Of a DNA stretch of 41,072 nt, positions 16,067-24,481 are shown in pieces. The stretch is from assembly GCA_019241285.1 (NCBI GenBank), contig JAFAXD010000300.1, forward strand, positions 1-41,072, given 5' to 3'. The notes beneath the pieces are model-generated. The model was not told the DNA's origin, made no database searches, and saw only the letters and a list, made by a program, of their open reading frames with translations. The DNA comes from Xanthobacteraceae bacterium. GTDB lineage: Bacteria; Pseudomonadota; Alphaproteobacteria; Rhizobiales; Xanthobacteraceae. How positions within the stretch are numbered: the first letter of the stretch is position 1; the number at the start of each line of letters is the position of its first letter. A program made the position numbers and the translations under genes.

Positions 16067-16942
16067 TCAATGCACGGTATTGGCCAGGTGCCGCAGTTTG
16101 TCGGGATTGCGCGTGACATAGACTGCAGCCACGCGGTCATCCTCGATCTCGAGCGCGGTGGTCTGGAGGATGCCGCCGCCCTCGATCGTGATAAATCCCG
16201 GGAGCCCGTTGATCAGGCCGTAGCGCACCAATCGAGACTTGTTGATGGCAAAGATCGCCGCGAACCGCGCGAACAGTTGCATGACAGCCTCCACTCCAAT
16301 GACCGGTGCTCCGTGCGCGCTCGCCTTGCCGCCGCCATCCGCGTAGGTGGTGACGTCAGCCGTGAGCAGCGCGCGCAAGTGCTCCATCTCGCCGTTGCGG
16401 GACGCCGCAAAGAAGGCTTGCGCGATTTCCAAGCCGCGTTCCTTCGGCACTGGATAACGCGGACGGTTGGCACGAACGTGCGTCCGGGCGCGACTTGCCA
16501 GCTGACGGCAGGTCGCTGGTTCGCGCTCGATCGTGGCGGCGACCTCATCAAAGTCGAGCCCGAACACGTCGTGCAGCAGGAAGGCAGCGCGTTCCAACGG
16601 CGACAGTCGCTCCAGCGCCATCAGCAGCGGCAGCGTGACATCGTCGGGCTCATCCTCGCCCGGTTCAACAATGGGCTCCGGCAGCCAAGTCCCGACGTAG
16701 GTTTCGCGCTCGCGCCGGACGGACTTCAATCGGTCGAGACACAAGCGCGTGACGATGCGGCGCAGAAATGCGGCGGGTTCGCGCACCTTCTCCCGATCGA
16801 CATCGAGCCAGCGCAGGAACGCGTCCTGCACCACGTCCTCCGCGTCGGCAACCGAGCCCAGCATCCGATAGGCGGCGCGGACCAGCGCCGGCCGCAGCGG
16901 ATCAAACACCGCGGCGGCCTCCTGGCTCGATGCGGATGCCAT
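16067..16942 (-). CDS. sigJ: ECF41-type RNA polymerase sigma factor
   Basis: 291 residues from the ATG at 16942. Sigma region 2 ('LVRAAYRMLGSVADAEDVVQDAFLRWL') and region 4 ('LSPLERAAFLLHDVFGLDFDEVAATI') are followed by a SnoaL-like C-terminal domain of ~100 residues. That domain has the two hallmarks of ECF41: a DGGG motif in 'TYADGGGKASAHGAPV' and 'NPDKL' at the end. In this group the extension both holds back and assists the sigma factor, in place of an anti-sigma. The start overlaps the oxidoreductase stop as TGATG, so the genes are translationally coupled and share the ECF41-like promoter upstream. Confidence 0.95.
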   Translation of the reverse strand: MASASSQEAAAVFDPLRPALVRAAYRMLGSVADAEDVVQDAFLRWLDVDREKVREPAAFLRRIVTRLCLDRLKSVRRERETYVGTWLPEPIVEPGEDEPDDVTLPLLMALERLSPLERAAFLLHDVFGLDFDEVAATIEREPATCRQLASRARTHVRANRPRYPVPKERGLEIAQAFFAASRNGEMEHLRALLTADVTTYADGGGKASAHGAPVIGVEAVMQLFARFAAIFAINKSRLVRYGLINGLPGFITIEGGGILQTTALEIEDDRVAAVYVTRNPDKLRHLANTVH

Positions 16943-18162
16943 CAAGCCGCCTGTCCTGAGACGTTGGCCGGCGCCGCATCCAGCCGGCCGGCGCGTGCGG
17001 CCAAGTTGGTGTTGGAGGCCGCGAGCAATGCCTCAGCGTTGCCATCGGCGGGCGGATAGATCACTTGCGTGTTGATCAGCCGCTTCATTGCCTTGCCCTC
17101 GCTGCCGGTTTTCTCGACGCGCCGCTCCCAGCCTTGGGTGACGACCGCGCCGGAGCGGCCGAGATCGAGGCAGGTCACGTAGCGCAGTTGCGTATAGGGT
17201 AGCGGCGGCATGCCAAGCAGGTCGCGCGCCGCATTCTCGCCGGCAACACGACCGAGCTGTCCGGCGTGCTGGCAGGACTGCAAGGTCCGGTGCCCGTCGC
17301 CAGTATCCGCCGCCGCGGCGTCGCCAGCGACGAACACATCAGGGGCGGCCGGCGCTCTCAGGTTCATATCAACAATGACGCGGCCAAGCTCATCCCGCGC
17401 GCCCGAGAGCTGCGCCGCGAACGGCGAGGCGGCCATCCCGGTTGCGAGCACGACCGCATCGGCCGCAACAACGCTGCCATCGACGAAACTCACACGGTCC
17501 GCCGCCAGCGCCTGGATCGTGGCGCCGAGGCGCAGCTCGACGTGGGCGGCCGCCAACGCCGCCGCGATGACCGGCCGCGGTCGGGGTCCGAGCTCTGGTC
17601 CGATGGTCGCGGACCGGTCGATCAGCACGATGGTCAGTCGCTCGGCCGCGCCAACGCCGCCGTGCACCACGAGGCGGTCGCGCAGCTCAAGCGCGAGCTC
17701 AATGCCGGTGAAGCCAGCGCCGACCACGGCGATGGTCGGATTTGTGATTTCGCGGGCGATCTCGCGCAGGCGCCGGTCAAAGGCGACGGCCTCCGCCTGG
17801 GTATCAACCGAAAATGCGCCCTCGGCACCGGGCACCGGTGGCCGGCGCATGCGGCTGCCGGTCGCGACGACGAGGCGGTCGTAGGGGAGGTGGCCGCCAT
17901 CGGCAAGCGTCACGGTTTTACCCGCAGTATCGAGGCCGATCGCTTCGCCGCGCGTGAAGCCGATATCAACCTTGTGCAGCAGCGGCGGCACGGCGACTGC
18001 GAGCGTCTCGGGCCGCGCTTCGTAGAGCCGCGGCCGGATTTCGAGCATCGGCTCGCGCGAAAGCAGCGTTATCCGGGCTCGCGCGCCGGCAACGCGTCGC
18101 GCCGCGACCGCCGCCCAGAAGCCGGCGAAGCCGCCGCCAACGACCAGGATATTCTCAGACAT
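16942..18162 (-). CDS. NAD(P)/FAD-dependent oxidoreductase (NDH-2-like)
   Basis: About 406 residues from the ATG at 18162, which has 'gggag' 8 bases ahead; an ATG at 18183 is also possible. The FAD site 'ILVVGGGFAGFWAAVAARR' opens the protein, the NAD(P)H site 'IAVVGAGFTGIELALELRD' lies near residue 145, and 'DVFVAGDAAA' closes the FAD pocket. The layout is that of type II NADH dehydrogenase-like flavoproteins; no C-terminal membrane anchor is apparent. Oxidoreductases are one of the three partner classes typical of ECF41 loci. The redox partner is unknown. Confidence 0.92.
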   Translation of the reverse strand: MSENILVVGGGFAGFWAAVAARRVAGARARITLLSREPMLEIRPRLYEARPETLAVAVPPLLHKVDIGFTRGEAIGLDTAGKTVTLADGGHLPYDRLVVATGSRMRRPPVPGAEGAFSVDTQAEAVAFDRRLREIAREITNPTIAVVGAGFTGIELALELRDRLVVHGGVGAAERLTIVLIDRSATIGPELGPRPRPVIAAALAAAHVELRLGATIQALAADRVSFVDGSVVAADAVVLATGMAASPFAAQLSGARDELGRVIVDMNLRAPAAPDVFVAGDAAAADTGDGHRTLQSCQHAGQLGRVAGENAARDLLGMPPLPYTQLRYVTCLDLGRSGAVVTQGWERRVEKTGSEGKAMKRLINTQVIYPPADGNAEALLAASNTNLAARAGRLDAAPANVSGQAA

Positions 18163-18204
18163 GTCACGCACTCCCATGCTCATCTCCGTGGTTTTCGCCG
18201 AGAT

Positions 18205-18231
18205 GACGATTGGCGAGGACGATTTGTGACA
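18205..18231 (-). promoter_or_regulatory. ECF41-dependent promoter
   Basis: On the minus strand 'TGTCACA' (18225-18231) and 'CGTC' (18205-18208) are separated by exactly 16 bases. These are the published -35 and -10 elements recognised by ECF41 sigma factors. It lies about 20-40 bases ahead of the oxidoreductase start, so the operon is very probably autoregulated by the sigma factor it encodes. Confidence 0.75.
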
Positions 18232-18264
18232 TGGGGCGCAAATTTCTTTTCGGAGGGCGGCGGA

Positions 18265-18783
18265 CTATCGACCTGCCTCCCACGCTCGGCCCATGAACCG
18301 TGCTTTGCCGCCCGCAAGAACGTGCAGCGCGCGTTCGAGATTGCGTTGCTGCGCCTGTGCCGACTTCAGTCGGACGAGGTAGCGGAGGATCTCCTTCTGC
18401 CGGCTGGGTGCCAGGTTGTTCCAACCTCGTCGCGCGGACGGATTGCGCTTGAGCGCACTGCCGAACCAACCCGGCATGGGATGAAGCGGACCGCCGCTGT
18501 AAGCGTCATCAAATACGATCGTTACACTCACAACGTCACCAACGCCGGTCGCCGACTCGTTACGCACCCTCTCATGCAGATAAAGAAAGAAGCTGCCGTC
18601 GCCCGCCGGCATCATGTTGATGCGCCAGGGGACGTCCGGCTTGCCGTTGACCTGAATGCGCACGGGCAGCGGCTTGCGCCAATCCGGCTTCAACCTCGCG
18701 GCTCGCTCAGCGCTGACCGCGACGTACGGATTGATGCCACGGATTTCGATCGGCGCGCGGAAGCGAAGCTTCGGACTCTGCAT
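18265..18783 (-). CDS. YdeI/OmpD-associated family protein (DUF1905)
   Basis: 172 residues. The N-terminal half is a DUF1905 beta-barrel ('FRAPIEIRGINPYVAVSAE' and 'VNGKPDVPWRINMMPAGDGSFFLYL'). The C-terminal half carries the OmpD-associated helical motif 'WNNLAPSRQKEILRYLVRLKSAQAQQRNLERALHVLAGGK'. These proteins have been linked to stress and bacteriocin tolerance, with no known catalysis. It is 81 bp upstream of the ECF41 promoter on the same strand. Genes of this kind often surround ECF41 loci. Confidence 0.88.
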   Translation of the reverse strand: MQSPKLRFRAPIEIRGINPYVAVSAERAARLKPDWRKPLPVRIQVNGKPDVPWRINMMPAGDGSFFLYLHERVRNESATGVGDVVSVTIVFDDAYSGGPLHPMPGWFGSALKRNPSARRGWNNLAPSRQKEILRYLVRLKSAQAQQRNLERALHVLAGGKARFMGRAWEAGR

Positions 18784-18871
18784 GCTCGGCCCATTCAGAT
18801 GACTGCCGGGACGTTCCGTTCACCAGAATTGGGTCCGAGCTGTGACGCGAGACGCCGGCCGCGCCCTCCGC

Positions 18872-19075
18872 TCAATTCGCAAAACAGCCGGCGTGGTCGA
18901 GATCGGCGAGGAGGCCCCGCTGCTTGGGTTGCCAGCCTAGCCGCTCCTTTGTTTGCTCGTTCGCGGCGGGCATGTCCATCTGCGCGAAATGGACGAACCA
19001 GCCAAAGTGACCGGCCGCTTGCTCAGGGGAGATGTCTGCGGCACCGGTGGCTAGCGATCTAAGCCTAACTAACAC
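18872..19075 (-). pseudogene. C-terminal remnant of an SDR/epimerase-like oxidoreductase
   Basis: A 67-codon ORF whose last ~50 residues ('AAGHFGWFVHFAQMDMPA' ... 'TKERLGWQPKQRGLLADLD') match the C-terminal end of NAD-dependent epimerase-like SDR proteins, where 'HFGWL...D.PASS..TRERLGW.PT.PGL..DL' is typical. The Rossmann core is absent, and upstream sequence does not continue the family. It is therefore a truncated remnant. Its place next to an ECF41 locus fits the epimerase partner class of that group. Confidence 0.65.
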
Positions 19076-19124
19076 AACCCGCGCCGGCGCCCCTCCGGGT
19101 AAACATCAAGAAGGGGCCGAACAG

Positions 19125-19582
19125 TCAGGCCCTGCCGACGCGACCGCGCCGCGGGTCCGGGCCGGGATCGCGCCCGGCGGCAACGACAGCCAGCCGCCCG
19201 ATGTAATGGGCCCAGCCGGCGTCATGGTCGGCGCAGAGCCCGGCATTGGGAATGCCGGTGTGCGTGAGGCGCAGCAGCGTTCCATCCGGCTGCTCGAGCA
19301 GATCGATTTCGATCAGGCTCGATCCCGGCGGCATGACGTCGCTGCCTTCCCAGCCAAACTGTAGGCGAGACGGTGCACGGGCACGACCTCGCGGAATGCG
19401 CCGCGGGCGCAACGCGCTCCCGTGACATTGACGAGGTAGATCCCGCCGGGCTGCGGTTCGACATTTGCCTCCGTCCCCATCCAGCGCAGGATCTTCTCCG
19501 GGTCGGTGAGGAGGGCGAACACGGCAGCGGGCGGGGCGGGGACATGCGTCTCGCGGCGGACGACCAGAGCCTCTTGTTGCAT
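19125..19582 (-). pseudogene. SRPBCC (AHSA1-type) gene with a frameshift
   Basis: The first ~75 residues ('ETHVPAPPAAVFALLTDPEKILRWMG' to 'VVPVHRLAYS') and the last ~75 ('FGWEGSDVMPPGSSLIEIDLLEQ' to 'HDAGWAHYIGRLAVVAAG') are two halves of one SRPBCC protein in different frames. They join at about 19360, within 'tacagtttggctggg'; one extra base there would restore 'YS-FGWEG'. It is a single-base deletion, either real or a sequencing error in a T-run. The remainder of the protein is well conserved, so the lesion is recent if real. Confidence 0.8.
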
Positions 19583-19686
19583 TGGTCTCTCTCGTGGTTG
19601 CGATGGTGTGGGGCCTCGCTTGAAGATAGACAGGCAAGGCGGGCGACGCCATCGCCGCGGGATGGAAGGACAGAGGCGGTAACGGG

Positions 19687-20757
19687 ATGACTCGCGGCAT
19701 GGATCTGCCCGCGCCTCTCGCTTGGCTGGTGGATGAGGCCAATGATGCGCGTGCTCCCGACCAGTTCCTCGCCGAGCTTGGCGCCAAGCTCCTGGCCGAC
19801 GGTCTCCCGCTGGCTGGCGGTGCGCTGACGCTCGCCGTGCCGCATCCGATTATCGCTCACCGGACCTGGATGTGGCGCGCCGAGACCGGAGCGGTGATCG
19901 AGGCACTGGGCTTCGCGAGCGGCCCGTTCAGCCAGGCCGGGCACAAATGGTTGGCCGAGCTCGGCCCGGTTCACAGCAATACGATAGGCTCGGCGGCGGA
20001 GAGCCCAGTGCTGGGCTGGGCGGGCAACCGGGGATTCACGGCGGATGAAACCGCCCGGTTGAACGAGGTGGCGCGGTTCGCCGCCGCGCCGCTGGCAGCG
20101 TTAACGGCGCGCGCGGCGCTGGGCGCGCTGCTCGAGGCTTATCTCGGCCGTCGTAGCGCCGCCCGGGTGCTGGCCGGGGCGCTCCGCCGCGGCACGGGAG
20201 AAACCATCCGCGCCGCACTGCTGTTTGCCGATCTGCGTGACTTCACGGTCATGTCTGAGGCGACGGAGCCCGCGGTCATGATCGCGGTCCTCGATGCCTG
20301 GTTCGACCGCGTCGCGGGGGCCGTACACGCCTTCGGGGGCGAGGTGCTGAAGTTCATCGGCGACGGCATGCTGGCAATTTTCCCGGTGACCGGCACACCG
20401 TCCGAGGCGTGCGAAGCCGCCTTGCGCGCCGTCGCCGCCGCGCGTGCCGGCATGGCCCATCTCAATGCCGGGCGGCAGCAGCAAGGTCTGCCGACGCTGT
20501 CGTTCGGCGCCGCCCTACATCTCGGTGAGATCCTGTGGGGCAATATCGGTTCAAGTGACCGGCTGGACTTCACCGCCATCGGCCCCGCGGTCAATCTGGT
20601 CAGCCGGCTGGAAGGGCTGTGCAAGCTGCTCGGCCGATCGGTGCTGATTTCGGGCGCGGTCGCCGCCGAAACCAAGACTCCTTTAGTGCCGTTCGGTAAT
20701 CACGAATTGCGCGGGATCGCCGCGCCCTGCGCGGTCTTCACGCTGCCGGATGCGTAA
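19687..20757 (+). CDS. Class III adenylate/guanylate cyclase
   Basis: 356 residues with no membrane helix. The C-terminal cyclase domain (~175-356) has both metal aspartates ('LLFADLRDFTVMSE' and 'KFIGDGMLAIFP'), the lysine in 'EVLKFIGDG' expected for ATP recognition, and the 'AIGPAVNLVSRLEGLCK' segment with the transition-state Asn and Arg. The N-terminal ~150 residues form a sensor-like domain of the kind seen in rhizobial adenylate cyclases. Product is probably cAMP. It stands between the frameshifted SRPBCC gene (divergent) and a VOC gene. Confidence 0.92.
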   Translation: MTRGMDLPAPLAWLVDEANDARAPDQFLAELGAKLLADGLPLAGGALTLAVPHPIIAHRTWMWRAETGAVIEALGFASGPFSQAGHKWLAELGPVHSNTIGSAAESPVLGWAGNRGFTADETARLNEVARFAAAPLAALTARAALGALLEAYLGRRSAARVLAGALRRGTGETIRAALLFADLRDFTVMSEATEPAVMIAVLDAWFDRVAGAVHAFGGEVLKFIGDGMLAIFPVTGTPSEACEAALRAVAAARAGMAHLNAGRQQQGLPTLSFGAALHLGEILWGNIGSSDRLDFTAIGPAVNLVSRLEGLCKLLGRSVLISGAVAAETKTPLVPFGNHELRGIAAPCAVFTLPDA

Positions 20758-20847
20758 CAAATTGTAGCGGGGCCTGTCGGCCTGGAGCATCCACGTTCGT
20801 CCTTGGGACGTGGAGTAAAAACGCACACAGCACAGAAAGGGCAAATC

Positions 20848-21294
20848 ATGGCGGAGCAAGCGACTGCGACCAAGCCGACCAATCCGGTGCAAGCAGCAAA
20901 AGCGGAGGTACGGGGAGGCCTTACGCCGTACCTGATGGTGGATGGAGCCATCAAGGCCGGTGAGTTCTACAAGCGTGCGTTCGGCGCGGAGGTCGCCTCG
21001 ACGGTCCCTCCCGATGACAAGGGCCGGACCATGCACGTGCATCTCTATGTGCACGGCCAATCGTTGATGTTGAGCGATCCCTTCCCGGAGCACGGCTGTC
21101 CGTTCAAGGAGCATCAAGGCTATTCGTTGATGCTTCCGCTCGCCGCCGGCGAGATCGAGAAATGGTGGAAGCGCGCCGTCGATGCTGGCTGCACGGTCAT
21201 CATGCCGCTTGCCGATCAATTCTGGGGTGACCGCTACGGCCAGCTGCGCGATCCGTTCGGCGTCCTCTGGGCGCTCGATGCGCCGATCAAATGA
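20848..21294 (+). CDS. VOC family protein (PhnB-like)
   Basis: 148 residues from the ATG at 20848, chosen because 'agaaaggg' precedes it. The PhnB-type glyoxalase pattern is clear: 'LTPYLMVDGAIKAGEFYKRAFGAEV', 'GRTMHVHLYVHGQSLMLSDPFPEHG', 'EIEKWWKRAVDAGCTVIMPLADQFWGDRYGQLRDPFGVLWAL'. PhnB-like proteins resemble C-P lyase-associated VOC proteins, but no phn genes are nearby, so the activity is unknown. A hairpin follows the stop. Confidence 0.9.
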   Translation: MAEQATATKPTNPVQAAKAEVRGGLTPYLMVDGAIKAGEFYKRAFGAEVASTVPPDDKGRTMHVHLYVHGQSLMLSDPFPEHGCPFKEHQGYSLMLPLAAGEIEKWWKRAVDAGCTVIMPLADQFWGDRYGQLRDPFGVLWALDAPIK

Positions 21295-21300
21295 GCTTGC

Positions 21301-21323
21301 GGCCGGCGGCAACACCGCCGGCC
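21301..21323 (+). terminator. GC-rich hairpin after the VOC gene
   Basis: 'ggccggcgg-caaca-ccgccggcc' is a perfect 9-bp stem with a 5-base loop, 7 bp after the VOC stop. It lacks a U-run, so termination strength is uncertain. Confidence 0.45.
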
Positions 21324-21471
21324 TCCTAGTTGGATAAGTGGACCCTCGCTTCCGACATCGCGATCCAGGCGATCACGGCTTCGGAGAAACCGTCCACGCG
21401 CGTCCACGCGCCCATGTCCCACACCCTGCTGGTACGCGGCGACATTGACCATGTAGCCGCGTGCCTGCGGA

Positions 21472-21837
21472 TCAGAGACTTCCAAGTTCGGCGGCCGATG
21501 GCAGGACTATCTGGATGTCCATGAGTTTATCGATAGCACAAAAGTAGCGTGCTCGGACCTTCGACATCGGATGATCTTGCATAGCGTCGATCTCGGCGGC
21601 ACGCTCGCAGGAATGCTCTTTCCGCAGCGAACTCTGCCGTCGCTCGCAGTTGCCTCGTTTTGCATCGGGATGCGTTTCAGGCCGACGACCCTGACCGGAT
21701 AATCGCCAATGAAACCTCAAGAAGGAACTGATATAGAGATCATCATCGAGCTGCGCCGCCATCCACGCGATTAGAGATTCAGACGGGGATGGCTTTATGA
21801 GGTTGCTGATGATGTTGGTGTCGAGCAGGTAGCGCAT
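21472..21837 (-). pseudogene. Broken PIN-domain toxin fused to unrelated remnant
   Basis: The first ~38 residues, 'MRYLLDTNIISNLIKPSP' through 'LYISS', are a normal VapC/FitB-type PIN start with the first catalytic Asp. The expected 'TIAEIRRGI' and the later acidic residues are absent. Instead the frame runs through 'PETHPDAKRGNCERR', and a neighbouring frame just before it reads 'YPVRVVG'; together these recall a thermonuclease (SNase) domain. The rest is unrecognised. The ATG overlaps the antitoxin stop as TGATG, so the operon once had an intact toxin. An active ribonuclease is very unlikely. Confidence 0.65.
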
Positions 21838-22136
21838 CAGATGTCGATGTTGCGTCCATCGTCGCGCGGCCGGGTCAGGTCGAGATCCGCGCCTACGAGC
21901 GGCGATCGACGGAGCGCGGCGAGTATGCCCCCCTTTCGTGGCGGCTCGCCGGCCAAGGTCTTGCTGACCGAGGCGCGCAGGCGTGACGCGTCGGGGCTAT
22001 TTTCCGCCAAACGTCGCGCCAGCGAACGAATTAGATCGCGGTCGGCCTCGCGACCCAGTACCTCGAACCGCGCAAGGCCGCGTCGTTTCAGTCGAGACCG
22101 GTATTTCTCAGTTGCGGGCTTTTGCGGTGAGTTCAT
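21837..22136 (-). CDS. Antitoxin of a PIN-toxin pair
   Basis: 99 residues from the ATG at 22136. The sequence 'GLARFEVLGREADRDLIRSLARRLAE' followed by 'PPRKGGILAALRRSPLVGADLDLTRPRDDGR' is the pattern of ribbon-helix-helix antitoxins that accompany PIN toxins in rhizobia. The N-terminal part would bind operator DNA and the C-terminal part would wrap the toxin. It overlaps the toxin remnant by TGATG. With the toxin broken, this is probably an orphan antitoxin. Confidence 0.75.
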   Translation of the reverse strand: MNSPQKPATEKYRSRLKRRGLARFEVLGREADRDLIRSLARRLAENSPDASRLRASVSKTLAGEPPRKGGILAALRRSPLVGADLDLTRPRDDGRNIDI

Positions 22137-22222
22137 GGCAGTCTCCAATTCCCGGTAATCTATCCGGGAATCGGGAGGTTCAAGCGCCAATTTGCCCGCG
22201 CAGCAAGTCCGACTGCGCCTGA

Positions 22223-24481
22223 TCAACCCTCGAGCACATCATCGATCCGGATCGGAAAGCGCCGCACCCGCACGCCGGTCGCGTGCCAGACGGCGTTGGC
22301 GACGGCACCGGCACTACCAACAACGCCGATCTCGCCGACGCCCTTGATGCCGAGTGCGTTGACGTGCGGATCGTGCTCATCGACGGTGATGACATCGAGC
22401 GCGCCGACATCCGCATGCACCGGAATGTGATACTCGGCGAGGTTCGCGTTGATGATCCGGCCGGAGCGCCGGTCCGTAATCGCTTCCTCATTGAGGGCGA
22501 ATGATTGTCCCCAGATCATGCCGCCAAACAGTTGGCTGCGCACGAGCTTGGGATTGATGATGCGCCCCACAGCGAACGCACCGACCATGCGGGTTGCGCG
22601 AATTTGGCCGAGCTCCGGGTCAACCTTCACCTCAGCGAACACGGCGCCGTGCGCATACATGGCGTAGTTCGCCTGGGCGGCGGGATCGATCGCACCTTTG
22701 CCACGCGCTTCGAGCTCGTTGACGCCCGCGCGCCGCAGAATATCTGCGTAGCTCTCGCTGCGCGTCTCGTCATCGCGGCGGAACAGCCGGCCGCCGCGGG
22801 CGATGACGCCGGCGTTGCCGGCGCCAAACAGCGGTGAGTGCTGGTCGCGCGTCGCGAGATCGGCCAGTTTCGCAATCACCGCGGCGCCCGCGTCCTGGAT
22901 GGCGCTGCCCGCGGTTGCGGTATGTGCTGATCCGCCGGCAATGCCGGCATCCGGCAGGTCGGAGGTGCCGGCCTTGAATTCGATCTGTTCGAGATCAAGT
23001 CCGAGGCTATCGGCCGCGATCTGCGCAAAAGCAGTCCAGGCGCCCTGGCCCATATCGTGCGTGCCGCTCTCGACCACACCCGTTCCGTCGCTGCGCAGAA
23101 CGGCGCGCGCCTGCGCCTCGAACATCAGCGCCGGAAAGATGGCGGTGCCCATGCCCCAGCCGACCAGCAGGCCGGCGTCATCGCGCATCTGGCGTGGCGC
23201 GAGCGGGCGCTGCGACCAGCCGAAACGCTGCGCCCCCTGGGCGTAGCATTCGCGCAAGCGCTTCGACGAGAATGGTCTGCCGCTCATCGGCTCGACCTCG
23301 GCATAGTTCTTGATGCGGAAGGCGAGGGGATCCATGCGGCAGGCCCATGCAGCTTCATCGAGCACGCTCTCCAGCACGATCGATCCGGTGGCTTCGCCGG
23401 GCGCCCGCATGAATAGCGGCGTGCCGATGTCGAGGCGCACAGCTTCATGCGAGGTGGCAATGGCCGGGCTGGCATAGAGCGGGTGTGACGCGTCTGCCGC
23501 CGGCTCGTAGAAATCATCGAAGGTGCTGGTGGAGATCTTCGCGTGATGCGCAATCGCCGTGAGGGTGCCGTCGCGGTCAGCGCCGATGCGCATGGTTTGC
23601 CGGGTCGCGGAGCGATGCCCGACCGGACCATACATCTGCTCGCGGCCCAGCACGAGCTTCACCGGGCGGCCGACCAGCCGCGCCGCCATGATACCGAGAA
23701 TCTGCGGGCCGACCGCAATTCCTTTCGAGCCGAAGCCGCCGCCAAGAAATGGACTGCGGATATGAATGTGCTCCGGCGCGATGCCGAACAACTCGGCGAT
23801 CCGCGCGCGGGTCATCACCAGCCCCTGGGTCGGCATGTCGAGCGAGAGCGTGTCGCCGTCCCAGGCGGCGACGACCCCGTGCGGCTCCATGGCATTGTGA
23901 TATTGCGCCGGGGTTTCGTAAGTCGCCTCGATCCGCATCGGTGCAGCCGCAAGCGCGGCGTTCGCGTCCCCATGCTGGACCTCCGCCTGGTTGAACAACC
24001 CAACGCTCGGCGGCACATAGCTCTCGTTTGCATCAAGACCGACACGCGCCGGCTCAGCCTCATAACGCGGGGCCAGCAATTTTGCGCCTTGCGTCGCCGC
24101 TTCCAGACTCTCCGCGATCACGACCGCAATCGGCTGGTTGGCGTAACGCACGCGATCGCTGTGCAACAGGTCGAGCCGGAAGGCGAACGGATTCGTTTTC
24201 GCTTCCGGGTCCACGGCGAGCGGCGGCTTGTGCGCCGGCGTCATGACATCAACAATACCGGGATGGTGTTTTGCTGCTTCCACATCAAGGAACGTGACGC
24301 GGCCGCGCGCGATGCTGCTGGTCGCGATAACGGCGTAGAGCATGCCGGGCAGATGATTGTCCGCGGCGAAGCGCGCCGTACCCGTCACTTTCAGGATGCC
24401 ATCGCGGCGGGTGAGCGGTTGCCCGATATTGGAACCGTGACGCACGTGGGCGGGGGCTTGGCTCAGTCTGAGCTCAGGCAT
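22223..24481 (-). CDS. paoC: Aldehyde oxidoreductase, molybdenum-binding subunit
   Basis: 752 residues of the xanthine oxidase large-subunit family. The molybdopterin-cytosine dinucleotide binding loop 'FLGGGFGSKG' lies near residue 255. The catalytic Glu is in 'GVGEIGVVGSAGAVANAV' near the C-terminus. With the FAD and iron-sulfur genes upstream, it forms a three-subunit enzyme that oxidises aldehydes to acids. It overlaps the FAD subunit gene by 8 bp. The length is close to E. coli PaoC. No paoD/XdhC-type maturation gene is in the window, so cofactor insertion must rely on a gene elsewhere. Confidence 0.92.
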   Translation of the reverse strand: MPELRLSQAPAHVRHGSNIGQPLTRRDGILKVTGTARFAADNHLPGMLYAVIATSSIARGRVTFLDVEAAKHHPGIVDVMTPAHKPPLAVDPEAKTNPFAFRLDLLHSDRVRYANQPIAVVIAESLEAATQGAKLLAPRYEAEPARVGLDANESYVPPSVGLFNQAEVQHGDANAALAAAPMRIEATYETPAQYHNAMEPHGVVAAWDGDTLSLDMPTQGLVMTRARIAELFGIAPEHIHIRSPFLGGGFGSKGIAVGPQILGIMAARLVGRPVKLVLGREQMYGPVGHRSATRQTMRIGADRDGTLTAIAHHAKISTSTFDDFYEPAADASHPLYASPAIATSHEAVRLDIGTPLFMRAPGEATGSIVLESVLDEAAWACRMDPLAFRIKNYAEVEPMSGRPFSSKRLRECYAQGAQRFGWSQRPLAPRQMRDDAGLLVGWGMGTAIFPALMFEAQARAVLRSDGTGVVESGTHDMGQGAWTAFAQIAADSLGLDLEQIEFKAGTSDLPDAGIAGGSAHTATAGSAIQDAGAAVIAKLADLATRDQHSPLFGAGNAGVIARGGRLFRRDDETRSESYADILRRAGVNELEARGKGAIDPAAQANYAMYAHGAVFAEVKVDPELGQIRATRMVGAFAVGRIINPKLVRSQLFGGMIWGQSFALNEEAITDRRSGRIINANLAEYHIPVHADVGALDVITVDEHDPHVNALGIKGVGEIGVVGSAGAVANAVWHATGVRVRRFPIRIDDVLEG

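Noticed and set aside
17266-19062. 598-residue plus-strand ORF
   Set aside because: Antisense to the oxidoreductase and YdeI genes, no recognisable domain, Arg/His-rich shadow composition.
21234-21485. Minus-strand ORFs with 'ARGYMVNVAAYQQGV' or 'VWDMGAWTRVDGF'
   Set aside because: They look like pieces of a decayed gene, but I cannot name the family and the frames are broken, so no feature is claimed.
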